A DNA stretch of 53,307 nucleotides from Lachnospiraceae bacterium (GCA_015056925.1 SVFJ01000014.1:1-53307), one strand, 5' to 3'. Shown: positions 35,125 through 44,442, counted from the stretch's first letter. Notes: generated by a model not told the origin, from the letters alone. A program made the numbers and translations.

Positions 35125-36921
35125 ATGGGAATGCAAATGAAAAAAAGAGATAAAAAAGCAAGAAAGATAGGGTTGAGAGTAATGCTTCTGCTACTTTCAT
35201 CAACGGCTGTTGCAATTACAGCGATTACAGTTACGTTGTTAGCATCAATGGCGTTGCGGCAGGGAATGCAGGATAAAGCATTAGATGGTTTGAGAGCAGT
35301 GGCAACGACAGTTGCGTATTCCATTAATGAATTGTCGGCTGGAGGTTTTTCTATGCAAGGCGAAGATATGTACAAGGGTGAATACAATATCACGGCCAAT
35401 ATGGAATACCTTGATAATATAGCGACGCAGAATAATGTAGATATTACGTTCTTCTATGGAGATGTCAGACGCGCAACTACAATGACAGACTCCACAGGCG
35501 AGAGAATACTTGGAACGAAAGCTGATTCAGATGTTGTGAATACTGTTTTAAATAATAGAGGCGAATTTGAGTCTACAAATATGATGATTAATAATCAAAG
35601 CTATTATGCGTATTATTTGCCACTTGTTGAGAATAACGGAGAGTGCGTGGGAATGCTCTTTGCGGGACAGCCTTCTGAAGAGAATGAACACTATATCAGT
35701 TCGAGAAGCAATTTTCTGATTATTATGGCGATTGTGATTACTGTAATCTGTGTAGGGCTTGCAGGTTTTACGATTGATAAGGAAGTGTTAAAACCATTTT
35801 TGAAGCTTGCAGGTATTGCAAAAGAGATGGCAAAGGGTAATATTGGGGTAGATACGAAATGTGTTACAACGATTCATGAAATCGGTGATATGGCAGATGC
35901 GTACACGGATATGGTTGGACATATAGGTAACCAGGCTCGTGTGGCAGAAAAGGTTTCCGATGGTGACTTGACTGTTGTATGTCCTCAGGCGAGCGAAGAG
36001 GATGTGATGGGTAAGTCGTTAAAGAAGATGCTTCGTGATAACAATAAGAATCTTTCGGTGATTCGTGATTCTGCAAACCGTATGGCATCCGGTGCGAATG
36101 AAGTGGCAAGTGCAAGTAATTCATTGGCACAGGGAACTACAGAACAGGCAAGTGCAATTGAAGAAATTACAGCATCTATTGAAGAAATTGCAAATGGTGC
36201 TAAAATAAATGCAGAGGATGCAAACACAGCAAATGAATTGGTACAGAATACCAAGGAGGGTGCAATTCGCGGAAATGAACAGATGAACAAGATGATAGCA
36301 GCAATGCAGGATATTAATGAGTCATCTGAGAATATTTCTAAGATTATGAAGGTGATTGATGATATTGCATTCCAGACAAATATTCTTGCATTAAATGCGT
36401 CTGTAGAGGCGGCAAGAGCAGGGGTTCATGGTAAGGGCTTTGCAGTGGTTGCAGAAGAAGTAAGAAATCTTGCGAGCAAGTCAGGAGAAGCAGCAAAGGA
36501 TTCTGCTGAGCTGATTGATGATTCTATCCGTAAGGTAGAGATAGGCTCTAAGCTGGCAGCAGATACAGCAAAGGCATTAGAGGAAATTTTGGGTTCGGTT
36601 GAGAATATTGCGACATTAGTGAGCCGTATTGCAGATGCATCGGCAAATCAGGCAACATCAGTTGGACAGGTGAATGCCGGTATCACTCAGATTGCAGATG
36701 TTGTACAGACGAACTCAGCAACCAGCGAACAGTGTGCGGCAGCGAGTGCGGAATTATCTAATCTTGCAGGTCAGCTGTTACATGCAGTTGGTAAGTACAA
36801 GCTTTTATCAGCAAGAATGCGTAAGCCGGTGATGGAAGAGGACTTCTTTGAAGAGGAAGAAGATTCTTTTGTAGATAATGAGGATATTATTTCCTTAGAT
36901 GGTGATTTTGGAAAATATTAA
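35125..36921 (+). CDS. Methyl-accepting chemotaxis protein
   Basis: 598 residues. Layout: a basic tail, TM1 (about 18-42), an extracytoplasmic sensor (about 45-190) of single-cache character, TM2 (about 192-214), HAMP (about 215-270) and a signalling domain to about 560. The receptor tip [20 protein letters not shown] starts near residue 410 and is the CheA/CheW contact. The C-terminus is acidic ([12 protein letters not shown]) and lacks the NWETF-type tether for CheR. The ligand cannot be told. No other chemotaxis gene is adjacent; its presence suggests a motile organism. Confidence 0.93.
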   Translation: MGMQMKKRDKKARKIGLRVMLLLLSSTAVAITAITVTLLASMALRQGMQDKALDGLRAVATTVAYSINELSAGGFSMQGEDMYKGEYNITANMEYLDNIATQNNVDITFFYGDVRRATTMTDSTGERILGTKADSDVVNTVLNNRGEFESTNMMINNQSYYAYYLPLVENNGECVGMLFAGQPSEENEHYISSRSNFLIIMAIVITVICVGLAGFTIDKEVLKPFLKLAGIAKEMAKGNIGVDTKCVTTIHEIGDMADAYTDMVGHIGNQARVAEKVSDGDLTVVCPQASEEDVMGKSLKKMLRDNNKNLSVIRDSANRMASGANEVASASNSLAQGTTEQASAIEEITASIEEIANGAKINAEDANTANELVQNTKEGAIRGNEQMNKMIAAMQDINESSENISKIMKVIDDIAFQTNILALNASVEAARAGVHGKGFAVVAEEVRNLASKSGEAAKDSAELIDDSIRKVEIGSKLAADTAKALEEILGSVENIATLVSRIADASANQATSVGQVNAGITQIADVVQTNSATSEQCAAASAELSNLAGQLLHAVGKYKLLSARMRKPVMEEDFFEEEEDSFVDNEDIISLDGDFGKY

Positions 36922-36933
36922 TGATAAAGTGAA

Positions 36934-36960
36934 GATAGCCCCGATTATGTCGGGGCTATC
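36934..36960 (+). terminator. Hairpin after the chemoreceptor gene
   Basis: gatagccccga and tcggggctatc form an 11-bp perfect GC-rich stem with a 5-base loop, just after the stop codon. There is no T tract after it, so termination may be weak and the next gene could be read through. Confidence 0.5.
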
Positions 36961-36981
36961 ATCGAATGGAAGGATTTACAA

Positions 36982-37650
36982 ATGAAGATATATGCAGCGA
37001 ATACAGCATGGGTAAGGACAGAAGACGAGGGAAAGCTGCTGGCTATGTTGGATGAAGAGAGAAGAGAACGTGTGAAAAGACTGAGAAAACAGCAGGATAG
37101 AGAAAGAGGAATATGCGCAGGTCTTTTGCTGAGACACAGCTTTTTGGAACAGGGATATACAAAGGAAGAGTGGGAACAGGTAGAGGTGGCTTTGGGGCCA
37201 TATGGAAAACCTGCATTGAAAGGATATGCTAATTTTTGTTATTCACTGTCTCATTCAGGAGAATGGGTAGTGTGTGCAGTGGATAACACACCGGTAGGAG
37301 TCGATATTCAGGTGATGAAGGAAGTGAAGCTGACATTGGCGAAACGCTTTTATCATGCCAAAGAATATGAGAGACTTATTGCGATAAATAATGAGGAATT
37401 ACAGAAAAAAGAATTTTATGCTATGTGGGCAGCAAAGGAAAGCTATGTGAAGCTGACAGGTCGCGGCATAGGTGAGGGGATAGAGCAGTTTGTAACGGAA
37501 CATAAATATCAGCAGATACAGGATGAAGCCGGAGAGAGGCTTGCTGATATCAAAATATATGAAACAATACCGGACTATATTGTCTGTGTTTGTACGAGAG
37601 AAGAGACGAAAGCAGAACAGCTTGAAATCGTAGCGGGAATACAGGAATAG
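36982..37650 (+). CDS. 4'-phosphopantetheinyl transferase, Sfp type
   Basis: 222 residues, the Sfp-class length (two pseudo-repeats), against about 120 for AcpS. It transfers phosphopantetheine from CoA to a carrier-protein serine. Metal and catalytic residues are in VGVDIQ (D108) and WAAKESYVKLTGRG (W149-xx-K152-E153). Substrate-binding HS appears in YSLSHSGEW. No NRPS, PKS or carrier protein gene is in the window, so the partner is unknown. It lies 60 bases after the chemoreceptor and 21 bases before the 773-residue CNB-like gene, and may be cotranscribed with the latter. Confidence 0.9.
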   Translation: MKIYAANTAWVRTEDEGKLLAMLDEERRERVKRLRKQQDRERGICAGLLLRHSFLEQGYTKEEWEQVEVALGPYGKPALKGYANFCYSLSHSGEWVVCAVDNTPVGVDIQVMKEVKLTLAKRFYHAKEYERLIAINNEELQKKEFYAMWAAKESYVKLTGRGIGEGIEQFVTEHKYQQIQDEAGERLADIKIYETIPDYIVCVCTREETKAEQLEIVAGIQE

Positions 37651-37671
37651 TCCTCGGAATGGAGGCATGCT

Positions 37672-39993
37672 ATGCTAAGTGTAAATGGGAAGAATGCTGT
37701 AAAGAAGAATGAAGTAATCTTTATGCAGGGGGAACAGGTAAAACAGGTAGGTATCGTGTTGTCAGGCAAGGTGCTCATGGAAGGTGGGTATTTTAAGCTG
37801 GTAAGACCACAGGGTTCCTTTTTGGCGTTAAATGATTTAAACAGAGAAGAGTACAGTGGTACCTACACGGCAATGGAGGATTCGGTTATTTATGCTTTGC
37901 CTGTAGTAGGACAGGAGCCGCTTAGAGATATTATTAATAAAAATGCAGATTATCGTGCAATTATGATTGCATCACAGTTTAAATATGTGACGGCGGTAGC
38001 AAGAATTCGTCAGGACTTATATGACAGAGTCAGCAGATTTTATACCTTTGCAAAGAGAAGCTATGAGAATTATCAAAGTGCGTGTCTTAATGCAGATATG
38101 CCTGTGATTGATTTTGAGGAGCTGAGTGAACTGCCAATGTATGAGAGGATAGAGGCGGTTGGTGAGGATAAGCTTGGATATTATGCAGCGGCAGCAAAGA
38201 TTCCGTTAGGAGCAAATAAGCTTTACTTTTCATATAGTGAAGAGATGGTGGACTATCAGGTAATGGAGGTTCTTGAATTGGTAGATTCCTTTAAGGAAGA
38301 TATTACCGCTATGGTGGAATATTTGAAGGATTTACTATCCTTGATAGCGCATAGGGACAACCATAATTTGCTGGAGTATGCCTGCGTGCAGGGACAGGAA
38401 ATGCGCCGAAACGGTAAGGTGCCGGAGGATATGCAGGAGCTTTTGTCAGATATTGTCAGAGAGGTTGACTTCCAGTACAATGCATTAAAGAAGCAGATTA
38501 AGAATGTGGCACAGATTGATATGGAAGCCATGCGTGCAAGAGTATCCGATGTTATTACAAAAGAAATGACGGAGACGGAGAAGAAGGATAAGGAAGAAAA
38601 GGAAGCTACCGTAAAGAGAGATGTATTGTCATTAAAGGGTTCTATGGAGCAGGTAATCAAATATGGCGGCTTGGAAGAGGAAGCGGCAGAAAAGCTACGC
38701 ACCAATGTGGAATATTTGGTAAAGGCGCCTGACAGATTATCAGTGGAGGATGATGTAAAGAAGGCGAAGAAGACAATTACACCGATTGTATTTGAGTTAT
38801 ATCTGGCATGCTTCCGCAAAATGTATATAGAGAATCGCGGTGTGCCAAAAGCAGTTGAGCTTTTCTTAAACTTTGGAATGTTAGATGAGCGTTTATTGGA
38901 GCAGGAGCAGTTAGAGTTCTTGTGCGGTATAGAGATTGCAGAGGATGATGGTCCTTGTAATGTATATACCATGGTAGAGTGGCTGACAGCAATTCAGGAG
39001 GGAAGAAGAGAGGCATCCAAGAGCGAGTTTGATGAGGATTACATAGAGAATCTTCGTACCTTAAAGAAACAGGGCGATATTACAGAAGAGGAGATGAAGA
39101 AGTTTGGCAATGATATGGACCGTCGTGTAGAGTATGAGGTTCGTAACATGATGATGAGCAATATGCGAGTGGTATATGGACAGCCGACAGCATATATGCC
39201 GATTCTGTACAAGGAAGCAATCTACGGATATTTGGATAAGATTCTGGTTACAAAGAAGGCGATTAACGAAAGTGTAATCCGTCTTATGAAGATTGATTAT
39301 TCGGCATTCTATCGAGAGGTTATTTATTCGAATAATGATTTGAAGATTATCAACGAAACGACGATGAAGAATGTATATCCGGATGTTATTCTCTTTCCGC
39401 TCTTTGGTATTAATGCATCCATGTGGCAGGAAGTAGGAGGCAAGAGTAAATCTACACCGGGACGTTTTGTGTTCCCTATGCTGACTAATACCAATATCGA
39501 TGATATGATGGTGAAGATGTTTGGAAGATTCCGTTGGGAGCTTTGCAGAAACATTCAGGGTATGCAGTGGAATGATATCAAGGTGAAGTCACTTACTTCA
39601 GAATATATGGATTATATTCAGTTCTATCGTAAGAACAGAGAGCTTTCGGAGGAGTGGCGTGAGAAGGTTAAGCTGCAGATTCAGAAGGGTAGAAATAATA
39701 CAAGAGAAATCTTCTTGATGGATTATGAGGCATGGGTGAAGAATGAATCTAATGGTTCAATGAAGCTTAATAAGGTGTCAAGAGAGCTGCTTGCAACGTA
39801 TTGTCCGTTTGAAAAGGGGTTAAGAACTAAGCTTAATGGGCAAAGAGCATATGAATTGGCACAGGCAAGACATGGACGTAACTGTCAGAAGAAGACACAG
39901 GAATTTGAATTAAAAATGAAAGCGTTGCAGAAGGAGACGGATGATATTCCGAAGGAAATCATGGATACATACAAGTTCTTTTCTGAAATGTAA
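37672..39993 (+). CDS. Large protein with N-terminal cyclic-nucleotide-binding-like domain, function unknown
   Basis: 773 residues. The first 115 residues resemble a Crp/Fnr-type effector domain (FMQGEQVKQVGIVLSGKVLM, then PQGSFLALNDL and a final YALPV strand). No Crp-type DNA-binding helix-turn-helix follows. The middle (about 120-330) is helical and highly charged, with a Glu/Lys-rich likely coiled coil around 285-320. The rest contains an aromatic, soluble region (KRVVYGQPTAYMPILYKEAI-like core near 500-520, PGRFVFPMLTNTNIDDMMVK near 600) that I cannot place in any family. There is no signal peptide or membrane helix. Codon use looks like its neighbours. It ends at a bidirectional terminator and probably shares a transcript with the Sfp-type gene. 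Ligand and function are unknown. Confidence 0.7.
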   Translation: MLSVNGKNAVKKNEVIFMQGEQVKQVGIVLSGKVLMEGGYFKLVRPQGSFLALNDLNREEYSGTYTAMEDSVIYALPVVGQEPLRDIINKNADYRAIMIASQFKYVTAVARIRQDLYDRVSRFYTFAKRSYENYQSACLNADMPVIDFEELSELPMYERIEAVGEDKLGYYAAAAKIPLGANKLYFSYSEEMVDYQVMEVLELVDSFKEDITAMVEYLKDLLSLIAHRDNHNLLEYACVQGQEMRRNGKVPEDMQELLSDIVREVDFQYNALKKQIKNVAQIDMEAMRARVSDVITKEMTETEKKDKEEKEATVKRDVLSLKGSMEQVIKYGGLEEEAAEKLRTNVEYLVKAPDRLSVEDDVKKAKKTITPIVFELYLACFRKMYIENRGVPKAVELFLNFGMLDERLLEQEQLEFLCGIEIAEDDGPCNVYTMVEWLTAIQEGRREASKSEFDEDYIENLRTLKKQGDITEEEMKKFGNDMDRRVEYEVRNMMMSNMRVVYGQPTAYMPILYKEAIYGYLDKILVTKKAINESVIRLMKIDYSAFYREVIYSNNDLKIINETTMKNVYPDVILFPLFGINASMWQEVGGKSKSTPGRFVFPMLTNTNIDDMMVKMFGRFRWELCRNIQGMQWNDIKVKSLTSEYMDYIQFYRKNRELSEEWREKVKLQIQKGRNNTREIFLMDYEAWVKNESNGSMKLNKVSRELLATYCPFEKGLRTKLNGQRAYELAQARHGRNCQKKTQEFELKMKALQKETDDIPKEIMDTYKFFSEM

Positions 39994-40028
39994 AAATCAG
40001 GCTTCCGAAAATTCGGGAGCCTGATTTT
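39993..40028. terminator. Bidirectional terminator between CNB-like gene and corC-like gene
   Basis: aaaatcaggct-t-ccgaa pairs with ttcgg-g-agcctgatttt (one mismatch), flanked by A and T tracts. It serves both convergent genes. Confidence 0.88.
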
Positions 40029-40029
40029 A

Positions 40030-41325
40030 TTATGCTTCTGCAGCTTCAGTTTCTTCGTCGGCTTCATCAGTCTGTAAAGGTAATAGAATCGTAACTTTTT
40101 CGATACGGTTCTGAATAACCTCGGTAGCTGTGAGAGTAATACCGGATTCGGTTACTACCTGCTCGCCCTCAGAAGGAAATCTATCTAATAATTCAATGAT
40201 AATACCGCCAATGGAGTCAAAGTCCTCAGAACTAAACTCTGTATGAAGAACATCATTGATATCGTCCAGCTTCATGCTGGCATCTACCAGATACTCAAAC
40301 TCATCAATCTTCTGAATAAGGTCTTTCTCGTCTTCATCATATTCATCACGGATTTCACCAACAATTTCTTCTAACAAATCTTCCATGGTAATCATACCAA
40401 CAGTGGCACCGTATTCGTTAAGCACCAAAGCGACATTGGCTGCGATATTTCGCATCTCCAATAATAAATCGGCAGTTTTCTTAAATTCGTAGGTGTAATA
40501 TGCTTCACGCATAATGTCCTGAATCTTGAAAAGCTTCTTGTTGGGAACCAACAGAAAATCTTTTACATTGATAATACCGATAATATTATCACTCTCGTTT
40601 TCATATACCGGAATACGGGTGTACATAGATTCTTTGAATACATTTAATAATTCGGAGTAAGATGCATTCACATCAATGCTCGTCATATCGATTCTTGGAA
40701 TCATAATATCCTTGGCAACAGAATCACTGAAATCAAATACGTTATAAATCAGTTTCTTCTCTTCCTGTTCAATAACACCATCCTCGTGACTGACATCTAC
40801 GTAGGTCTTAAGCTCGCTTTCTGTCATGGTTGTCTTCTGGGTTGGGTCAATATGTAATAAGCGCAAAATTGCACCGGAAATAATATCTACTACAAAAATA
40901 ACCGGGGTAAGTATTTGCATTAATGCATATATGATAGGAGCATAGGCAAGTGCCAGCTTCTCGTTATTATACATAGCCCATGTCTTAGGAACAATCTCAC
41001 CAAATAAAAGTACCAAAAGCGTTAAGACACCGGTTCCGATACCGACGGCAGTATTGCCAAATACCTTAATGACGAATACTGTGGTAAGGGAAGAGGCACT
41101 GATATTAACAATATTGTTGCCAATCAGAATAGCGCTAATCAGCTTACCCTTGTTATCCAGAACTTTCTGTAAGGTAAGCATACGTTTACTTGGATTCTCC
41201 TCAAGCATGGAACGAACCTTTACGATGCTTAAGGTAGTCAGTGCAGTCTCAGCAGATGAGAAGAAGCCTGACAAAAATAATAAAATAACTAAAGTACAAA
41301 GTTGTATGACACCAGTGGTATCCAA
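40030..41325 (-). CDS. CNNM/CorC (HlyC) family transmembrane protein with CBS pair
   Basis: 431 residues. The N-terminal CNNM domain (about 1-185) has four hydrophobic segments with SGFFSSAETALTTLS near 19-33 and EIVPKTWA near 108-115. A CBS pair (about 200-320) follows and then a CorC_HlyC domain (about 335-420). Relatives are implicated in magnesium or other divalent cation efflux; the old hemolysin name is misleading. There is no signal for DNA binding or secretion beyond the membrane segments. The gene is transcribed alone, from its own promoter at 41383-41411. Confidence 0.9.
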   Translation of the reverse strand: MDTTGVIQLCTLVILLFLSGFFSSAETALTTLSIVKVRSMLEENPSKRMLTLQKVLDNKGKLISAILIGNNIVNISASSLTTVFVIKVFGNTAVGIGTGVLTLLVLLFGEIVPKTWAMYNNEKLALAYAPIIYALMQILTPVIFVVDIISGAILRLLHIDPTQKTTMTESELKTYVDVSHEDGVIEQEEKKLIYNVFDFSDSVAKDIMIPRIDMTSIDVNASYSELLNVFKESMYTRIPVYENESDNIIGIINVKDFLLVPNKKLFKIQDIMREAYYTYEFKKTADLLLEMRNIAANVALVLNEYGATVGMITMEDLLEEIVGEIRDEYDEDEKDLIQKIDEFEYLVDASMKLDDINDVLHTEFSSEDFDSIGGIIIELLDRFPSEGEQVVTESGITLTATEVIQNRIEKVTILLPLQTDEADEETEAAEA

Positions 41326-41382
41326 AATAAAATTCCTCCTTTTATAAATGAAAGTAGTATTAAATATAAAATATATGCATAG

Positions 41383-41411
41383 ATTATATCAGTGGTAAAA
41401 GAAAAAAACAA
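41383..41411 (-). promoter_or_regulatory. Sigma-A-type promoter of the CNNM/CorC-type gene
   Basis: On the minus strand TTGTTT (41411-41406) and a perfect TATAAT (41388-41383) are separated by 17 bases, about 55 bases before the ATG. The leader contains aaaaggagg as ribosome binding site. Confidence 0.72.
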
Positions 41412-41462
41412 TAATATGTTCATAATATGAAAATGAAATAATTATAAAGTGAGGAAAAGAAA

Positions 41463-41825
41463 ATGAAGAATTATGAGAGAGTGATAAGTTTATTAAAAGG
41501 GGTACTGATAGCATACATAATCACTGCCGTGATGCTTTTTCTAATGGCATTTTTGCTTTATCAATTTAACTTAAGTGAAACAATCGTAGACATTGGAATA
41601 TTGATATGCTATGTTGCTTCTTCTCTGATGGCAGGTTTATGCTATGCAATCAATGCCAAGAGCAGGAAGTTTGCGTGGGGGATGCTGGCGGGATTTGTGT
41701 ATTATGCTGTATTACTCGGAATATCCGTCGCTATAGAGGAGGATTTTGAAATTTTTTCTACATCTTGTATTACTACACTGTTTATATGTACGGGAAGCGG
41801 GATGTTGGGCGGAATGCTTCGATAA
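41463..41825 (+). CDS. Small membrane protein, TIGR04086 / DUF3792 (YrzE-like) family
   Basis: 120 residues with four predicted membrane helices (about 10-32, 40-62, 68-90, 98-118) and short loops. The pattern and length fit the TIGR04086 family of clostridial and bacillary membrane proteins. That family is often encoded near yajC, the SCIFF peptide and secDF, and here it lies 2.4 kb before scfA. Function is unknown. The ribosome binding site gtgaggaaaag precedes the ATG. A terminator is not obvious before the next gene's promoter. Confidence 0.75.
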   Translation: MKNYERVISLLKGVLIAYIITAVMLFLMAFLLYQFNLSETIVDIGILICYVASSLMAGLCYAINAKSRKFAWGMLAGFVYYAVLLGISVAIEEDFEIFSTSCITTLFICTGSGMLGGMLR

Positions 41826-41860
41826 TTTGTAAAATCTTTACCCTTTCTTAGCTGTATTTG

Positions 41861-41869
41861 TGTTATACT
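41861..41869 (+). promoter_or_regulatory. Extended -10 promoter of the DUF1538 gene
   Basis: TGTTATACT has the TGn extension and TATACT. No good -35 is seen. The predicted start near 41876 lies after the first ATG of the open frame (41858), which argues for a later start codon. Confidence 0.45.
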
Positions 41870-41911
41870 GGAAGTAATATATACGAAAGGTGCTTGATAT
41901 TTTTGCAGTCA

Positions 41912-43441
41912 ATGAAATCTACATTTGAAGAGAAACTAAGAGAAACCGTTAAGGCAGTGTTCCCCATATTAATTATCGTGCTGTTGTTGTGCTTTACAAT
42001 AGCACCGATACCACCTAGCGTTCTTATGACGTTTTTGGTGGGGGCAGTTTTATTAATTGTGGGAATGCTGTTTTTTAATGTGGGCGTGGATTTGTCCATG
42101 ACGCCTATGGGAGAGCGTGTCGGCTCCATTATGACAAAGTCCAAGAATGTTTTTATCGTAATTTTAATCAGTTTTATCATGGGTTTTGTGATTACCATAT
42201 CGGAGCCGGATTTGCAGGTGCTTGCACAGCAGGTTTCTTCAGTTCCGAATCTGACGATTATATTGGCGGTGGCATTGGGCGTTGCAGTATTTTTGGTGAT
42301 TGCCATACTGCGTATGCTTTTGGGAATTCCACTTTCACGGATTTTGTTATTCTTCTATATTATTGTATTTGCAATGACATTGTTTGTGCCGGGTGATTTT
42401 TTAGCAATTGCTTTTGATTCCGGTGGTGTTACTACTGGACCTATGACGGTACCGTTTATTATGTCCTTTGGTATCGGTATTTCTGCAATCCGAAGTGATA
42501 AGCATGCAGAGGACGATAGCTTTGGTCTGGTATCTATGTGTTCTATAGGGCCGATTATTGCAGTACTGATATTAGGAATGGTATTTAAGCCCGGGCAGAC
42601 AGAGGCGGTATCTGAGTCGATACCGATGATTGATAATACTGTAGATTTGTGGAAGCTGTTCTCAAAGGAGCTTCCGACATATATTCATGAGATGGCGGTT
42701 TCCTTATTCCCGATTATTGGCTTTTTTGCTTTATTTCAGCTTGTGGCGAGGGATATTAATAAGAGAACCCTGATTCGTATTGGTATTGGTCTGGTTTATA
42801 CATATATTGGTCTGGTATTATTTTTAACAGGTGTTAATGTAGGTTTTATGCCTGCAGGTAACTATCTTGGACAGACTATGGCGGGGCTGGATTACAGGTG
42901 GATTATTGTTCCAATTGGTATGATTATCGGCTACTTTATTGTAAAGGCAGAGCCTGCGGTATTTGTGTTGACAAGACAGGTAGAAGAGATGACCTCGGGA
43001 GCCATTTCAGCTAAGGCAATGGGTATGAGTTTATCTATCGGTGTAGCAGTGTCGGTGGGACTTGCAATGACGAGAGTTTTGACAGGTATATCTATTTTGT
43101 GGTTACTGGTACCTGGATATTTTGTAGCATTGGTGTTAACCTTCTATGTGCCAAAGATATTTACGGCGATTGCGTTCGACTCCGGTGGAGTTGCATCAGG
43201 TCCGATGACAGCGACATTTTTACTTCCTTTTGCCATGGGAGCCTGTGAAGCAGTAGGTGGTAATATTATCACGGATGCTTTCGGTATTGTTGCAATGGTA
43301 GCGATGACACCTTTGATTACCATTCAGGCAATGGGACTTATCTTTAAGATTAAAGAGAGCAAGATGCGTAAGTTGGCAGCAGTGGAGGCAGAGTTTGTTG
43401 CAGCAGTTGCGAGTGATGACATGGAGATTATCGAATTATAG
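41912..43441 (+). CDS. DUF1538 family polytopic membrane protein
   Basis: About 510 residues with ten or more membrane helices. The two halves are homologous: each carries a re-entrant-looking signature, AIAFDSGGVTTGPMTVPF in the first and AIAFDSGGVASGPMTATF in the second. That internal duplication is typical of secondary transporters or channels, but no substrate is known for DUF1538. The frame opens at 41858; ATG 41912 (MKSTFEEKLRETVK) is given, while TTG 41903 behind gaaaggtg (41885-41892) is equally likely. A P-II-like gene follows 35 bases later, suggesting a transporter plus its signalling regulator. Confidence 0.82.
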   Translation: MKSTFEEKLRETVKAVFPILIIVLLLCFTIAPIPPSVLMTFLVGAVLLIVGMLFFNVGVDLSMTPMGERVGSIMTKSKNVFIVILISFIMGFVITISEPDLQVLAQQVSSVPNLTIILAVALGVAVFLVIAILRMLLGIPLSRILLFFYIIVFAMTLFVPGDFLAIAFDSGGVTTGPMTVPFIMSFGIGISAIRSDKHAEDDSFGLVSMCSIGPIIAVLILGMVFKPGQTEAVSESIPMIDNTVDLWKLFSKELPTYIHEMAVSLFPIIGFFALFQLVARDINKRTLIRIGIGLVYTYIGLVLFLTGVNVGFMPAGNYLGQTMAGLDYRWIIVPIGMIIGYFIVKAEPAVFVLTRQVEEMTSGAISAKAMGMSLSIGVAVSVGLAMTRVLTGISILWLLVPGYFVALVLTFYVPKIFTAIAFDSGGVASGPMTATFLLPFAMGACEAVGGNIITDAFGIVAMVAMTPLITIQAMGLIFKIKESKMRKLAAVEAEFVAAVASDDMEIIEL

Positions 43442-43476
43442 AACAAGCTTGGTGAGATGGAAAGGCATGGGGTTAT

Positions 43477-44151
43477 ATGAGTATTAATTTGATGACAACA
43501 ATCATAGATAGGAAAGCAGTAAAGCGTTATCATGAATTATATGAGCAGTGTGGTCATACGGTGATGTTTGCCTGTTTAGGTGAAGGAACTGTATCGAATG
43601 ATGTTCTTGATTATTTGGGGCTTGATTCTTCAGAGAAGGCGGTGCTCTTTCATGTGGTGCAGGATGCAGACTGGGTTGAGATTAAGAGACAGCTTGAACG
43701 AACACTTAAGATTGATGCACCGGGAGAGGGAATTGCATTTACGATACCGTTAAGTAGTATTGGTGGCAAAAAGCCAATGCAGTTTTTGCTAGAGGGACAG
43801 GAATATCAGAAGGAGGAGGAATCGACCTTGAAGAATACATCACATGAGTTAATTATTGCGATAGCAGAAGCAGGATATACAGAGTTGATTATGAGTGCAG
43901 CAAGAGAGGCAGGTGCTTATGGGGGAACGGTAGTTCATGCTAAGGGAACCGGTATTGCGGCAGCGGAGAAATTTATGGGCGTAACTATAGCAGCTGAGAA
44001 GGAAATGGTGTTCATTGTTACGAAGACGGAGCTTAAGAATCCGATTATGAAGGCGATTATGGAGAAAGCGGGCTTGAACAGTAAGGCAAAGTCAATTGTA
44101 TTTTCACTTCCTGTAACAGATACGGCTGGTCTGAGACTGGTAGAAGACTAG
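43477..44151 (+). CDS. Tandem P-II-like protein, putative regulator of the DUF1538 protein
   Basis: 224 residues with two copies of a P-II-like fold. The N-terminal copy (about 8-105) has ACLGEGTVSNDVLDYLGL, and the C-terminal copy (about 125-222) has AREAGAYGGTVVHAKGTG and later VFSLPVTDTAGLR. These match P-II family segments (AREAGA..GTV.H..G), but not the classic GlnB uridylylation loop. P-II-like proteins sense small molecules (ATP, ADP, AMP, cyclic nucleotides, 2-oxoglutarate, bicarbonate) and bind transporters. Only 35 bases separate it from the DUF1538 gene, so a joint operon is likely. Neither glnA nor amtB is near. Family call is by eye; the ligand is unknown. Confidence 0.75.
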   Translation: MSINLMTTIIDRKAVKRYHELYEQCGHTVMFACLGEGTVSNDVLDYLGLDSSEKAVLFHVVQDADWVEIKRQLERTLKIDAPGEGIAFTIPLSSIGGKKPMQFLLEGQEYQKEEESTLKNTSHELIIAIAEAGYTELIMSAAREAGAYGGTVVHAKGTGIAAAEKFMGVTIAAEKEMVFIVTKTELKNPIMKAIMEKAGLNSKAKSIVFSLPVTDTAGLRLVED

Positions 44152-44199
44152 GTTTTATCTAAAAATATTGCAAAAACACTTTTCGCATTGAAAAATGTA

Positions 44200-44208
44200 T
44201 GATATACT
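44200..44208 (+). promoter_or_regulatory. Extended -10 promoter of scfA
   Basis: TGATATACT carries the TGn extension and TATACT. The -35 region (ttttcg at 44180) is poor. The predicted start is about 50 bases before the scfA ATG. Confidence 0.5.
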
Positions 44209-44225
44209 ACATAAAGTATAAGAGA

Positions 44226-44241
44226 AAGTCTGTTCAGACTT
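44226..44241 (+). other. 5' leader hairpin of scfA
   Basis: aagtct-gttc-agactt forms a 6-bp stem with a 4-base loop close to the predicted 5' end of the scfA transcript and about 10 bases before the strong ribosome binding site aggagg. It may stabilise a short, highly expressed mRNA. Confidence 0.4.
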
Positions 44242-44264
44242 AAATATGTTAGGAGGCTTATGTT

Positions 44265-44408
44265 ATGAAACACATCAAAACATTAACCACAAGAGATTAT
44301 AAAGAGTCTATGAAGAAGGGTGGATGTGGCGAGTGCCAGACATCCTGCCAGTCAGCTTGTAAGACATCTTGCACAGTTGGAAACCAGAGCTGCGAACAGG
44401 TTAAATAA
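44265..44408 (+). CDS. scfA: SCIFF (six cysteines in forty-five) ranthipeptide precursor
   Basis: 47 residues. The peptide has six cysteines at 21, 24, 28, 32, 36 and 43 (GGCGECQTSCQSACKTSC, then VGNQSCEQVK), interleaved with Thr and Ser. This is the signature of the SCIFF family, nearly universal in Clostridia. A basic leader of about 18 residues (MKHIKTLTTRDYKESMKK) should be recognised by the maturase. Known maturases of the family make a thioether between a Cys sulfur and a non-alpha carbon of a Thr. A strong aggagg ribosome binding site precedes the ATG. The maturase gene lies 126 bases downstream, past a hairpin. The mature product's role is unsettled, though it is linked to signalling in some clostridia. 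Confidence 0.93.
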   Translation: MKHIKTLTTRDYKESMKKGGCGECQTSCQSACKTSCTVGNQSCEQVK

Positions 44409-44442
44409 TTTAGATTAAGAAGTTTCGCATACTAGACTTGGA

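Noticed and set aside
40030-41325. Hemolysin toxin reading of the CNNM/CBS/CorC protein
   Set aside because: Domain order fits the cation-transport-linked CNNM/CorC family; the hemolysin name is historical.
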